NCBI RefSeq assembly: GCF_000382325.1
Contig: NZ_KB908056.1
Coordinates: forward strand, 749,148-813,147
Source of the DNA: Woodsholea maritima DSM 17123
GTDB lineage: Bacteria > Pseudomonadota > Alphaproteobacteria > Caulobacterales > Maricaulaceae
Reading direction: 5' to 3'
DNA length: 64,000 bases
Shown: piece after piece, positions 63,673 to 64,000 of the stretch
Position numbering within the stretch: the first letter of the stretch is position 1
How the letters are laid out: each line of letters starts with the position of its first letter
Notes under the pieces: model-generated
The model's database searches: none
What the model was told of the DNA's origin: nothing
What the model saw: only the letters and a program-made list of their open reading frames with translations
Position numbers and translations under genes: made by a program

Positions 63673-64000
63673 CCTTTGTGGCGCTTTGGGCGCTCTTCAA
63701 ACGTGAAGCCAAGCTCGCCTGGGCGGGCGGGGGCGGGGCCGCGGGGCCAGCCGCCTTCAATCTCGCCGCGCTCGCGCTGGCACCCCTCGCCATGGGGCCC
63801 TCACCAGAGCTCTTAAGCCAGGCCGGTCCGGGTATTGTCGCCTTCTCACTCCTGCTATCGACCTTACAACCGGCTGAGCGTTTGTTTGGCGATGATGTCG
63901 GTGATGGCACGCTCGATCTTTATGCGTTGTGTGGACAGAGCCTCACCCTCATCAGCCTGGTCAAGACCTTGGCCTTTGCCTTCGCCGTCTTTTGGCCCGC
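63669..64000 (+). CDS. ccmB: Haem exporter membrane protein CcmB (cut by window end)
   Basis: The first 110 residues of CcmB. FKREAKLAWAGGGG then a helix (about residues 27-43), LLLSTLQPAERLFGDDVGDGTLDLYALCGQSL, which is the conserved CcmB loop, and the start of a second helix. CcmB forms the membrane part of the CcmAB complex. Its ATG overlaps the ccmA stop. The gene runs off the right edge; ccmC and the rest of the operon should follow. Confidence 0.88.
   Translation, partial: MTFVALWALFKREAKLAWAGGGGAAGPAAFNLAALALAPLAMGPSPELLSQAGPGIVAFSLLLSTLQPAERLFGDDVGDGTLDLYALCGQSLTLISLVKTLAFAFAVFWP

Overview
This 64 kb window looks like chromosomal DNA of a free-living, aerobic alphaproteobacterium, most probably of the Caulobacterales/Maricaulales (Hyphomonadaceae-like) type. 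The indications are the ffh-rpsP-rimM-trmD-rplS order, an LDH-type malate dehydrogenase next to zapE and sdhCDAB, OxyR divergent from a peroxiredoxin/AhpD pair, family-specific proteins such as DUF2794 and DUF1223, and dispersed alphaproteobacterial-style intergenic palindromes. Base composition is moderately GC-rich and fairly even. The taxonomic call is inference from gene content; there is no rRNA gene here. I found no tRNA, rRNA, CRISPR array, insertion sequence or prophage.

Layout. 0-3.6 kb: a truncated membrane-anchored protein, a YcaD-like MFS transporter, a DoxX-like protein and a PAS-only sensor protein. 3.6-7.4 kb: a possible carotenoid/apocarotenoid module made of a Tat-exported carotenoid oxygenase and a DUF2141 protein, divergent from a membrane-bound LytTR regulator and a 2-oxoglutarate/Fe(II) oxygenase. 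7.4-11.5 kb: GNAT, TspO, a Fax/metaxin-like GST, an acyltransferase and a divergent arsR/arsC pair. 11.8-15.2 kb: a large autotransporter serine protease. 15.5-17.0 kb: mmsA. 17.2-21.8 kb: zapE and several small unknown genes, including a ribbon-helix-helix regulator with nearby inverted repeats and a membrane-protein/XRE regulator pair. 21.9-26.5 kb: TCA-cycle genes mdh and sdhCDAB. 27.2-29.0 kb: an exported DUF885 hydrolase, followed by an intergenic repeat cluster.

29.5-37.3 kb: one long minus-strand run (yciB, a DMT transporter, ftsY, mtaB, DUF4166, a GbsR-type regulator with a perfect 22-bp palindrome in its leader, trkH, dapF). 37.3-39.7 kb: the peroxide-defence genes oxyR, peroxiredoxin and ahpD. 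40.2-42.2 kb: a dicarboxylate/amino-acid:cation symporter with a conserved hypothetical partner. 42.3-46.9 kb: two tandem paralogous chemoreceptors. 47.3-51.5 kb: the ffh-rpsP-rimM-(small membrane protein)-trmD-rplS cluster, closed by a strong terminator and a second intergenic repeat cluster. 51.9-53.8 kb: thpR, a Bax-inhibitor-1 family protein and DUF2794. 54.2-58.6 kb: a four-gene Gld-like ABC exporter operon. 58.6-64 kb: a VOC protein, an exported DUF1223 protein, acnA, and the start of a cytochrome-c maturation operon (ccmA, ccmB, cut by the window end).

Functionally the region joins central respiration (mdh, sdh, acnA, ccm), protein targeting and translation (ftsY, ffh, rpsP, rimM, trmD, rplS, mtaB), oxidative-stress defence and cell-surface functions. 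The parts not explained by standard annotation are the LytTR/carotenoid-oxygenase/2OG-oxygenase locus, the small regulator loci at 18.9-19.7 and 20.4-21.8 kb, the GbsR-DUF4166 pair with its palindrome, and the modular repeats.
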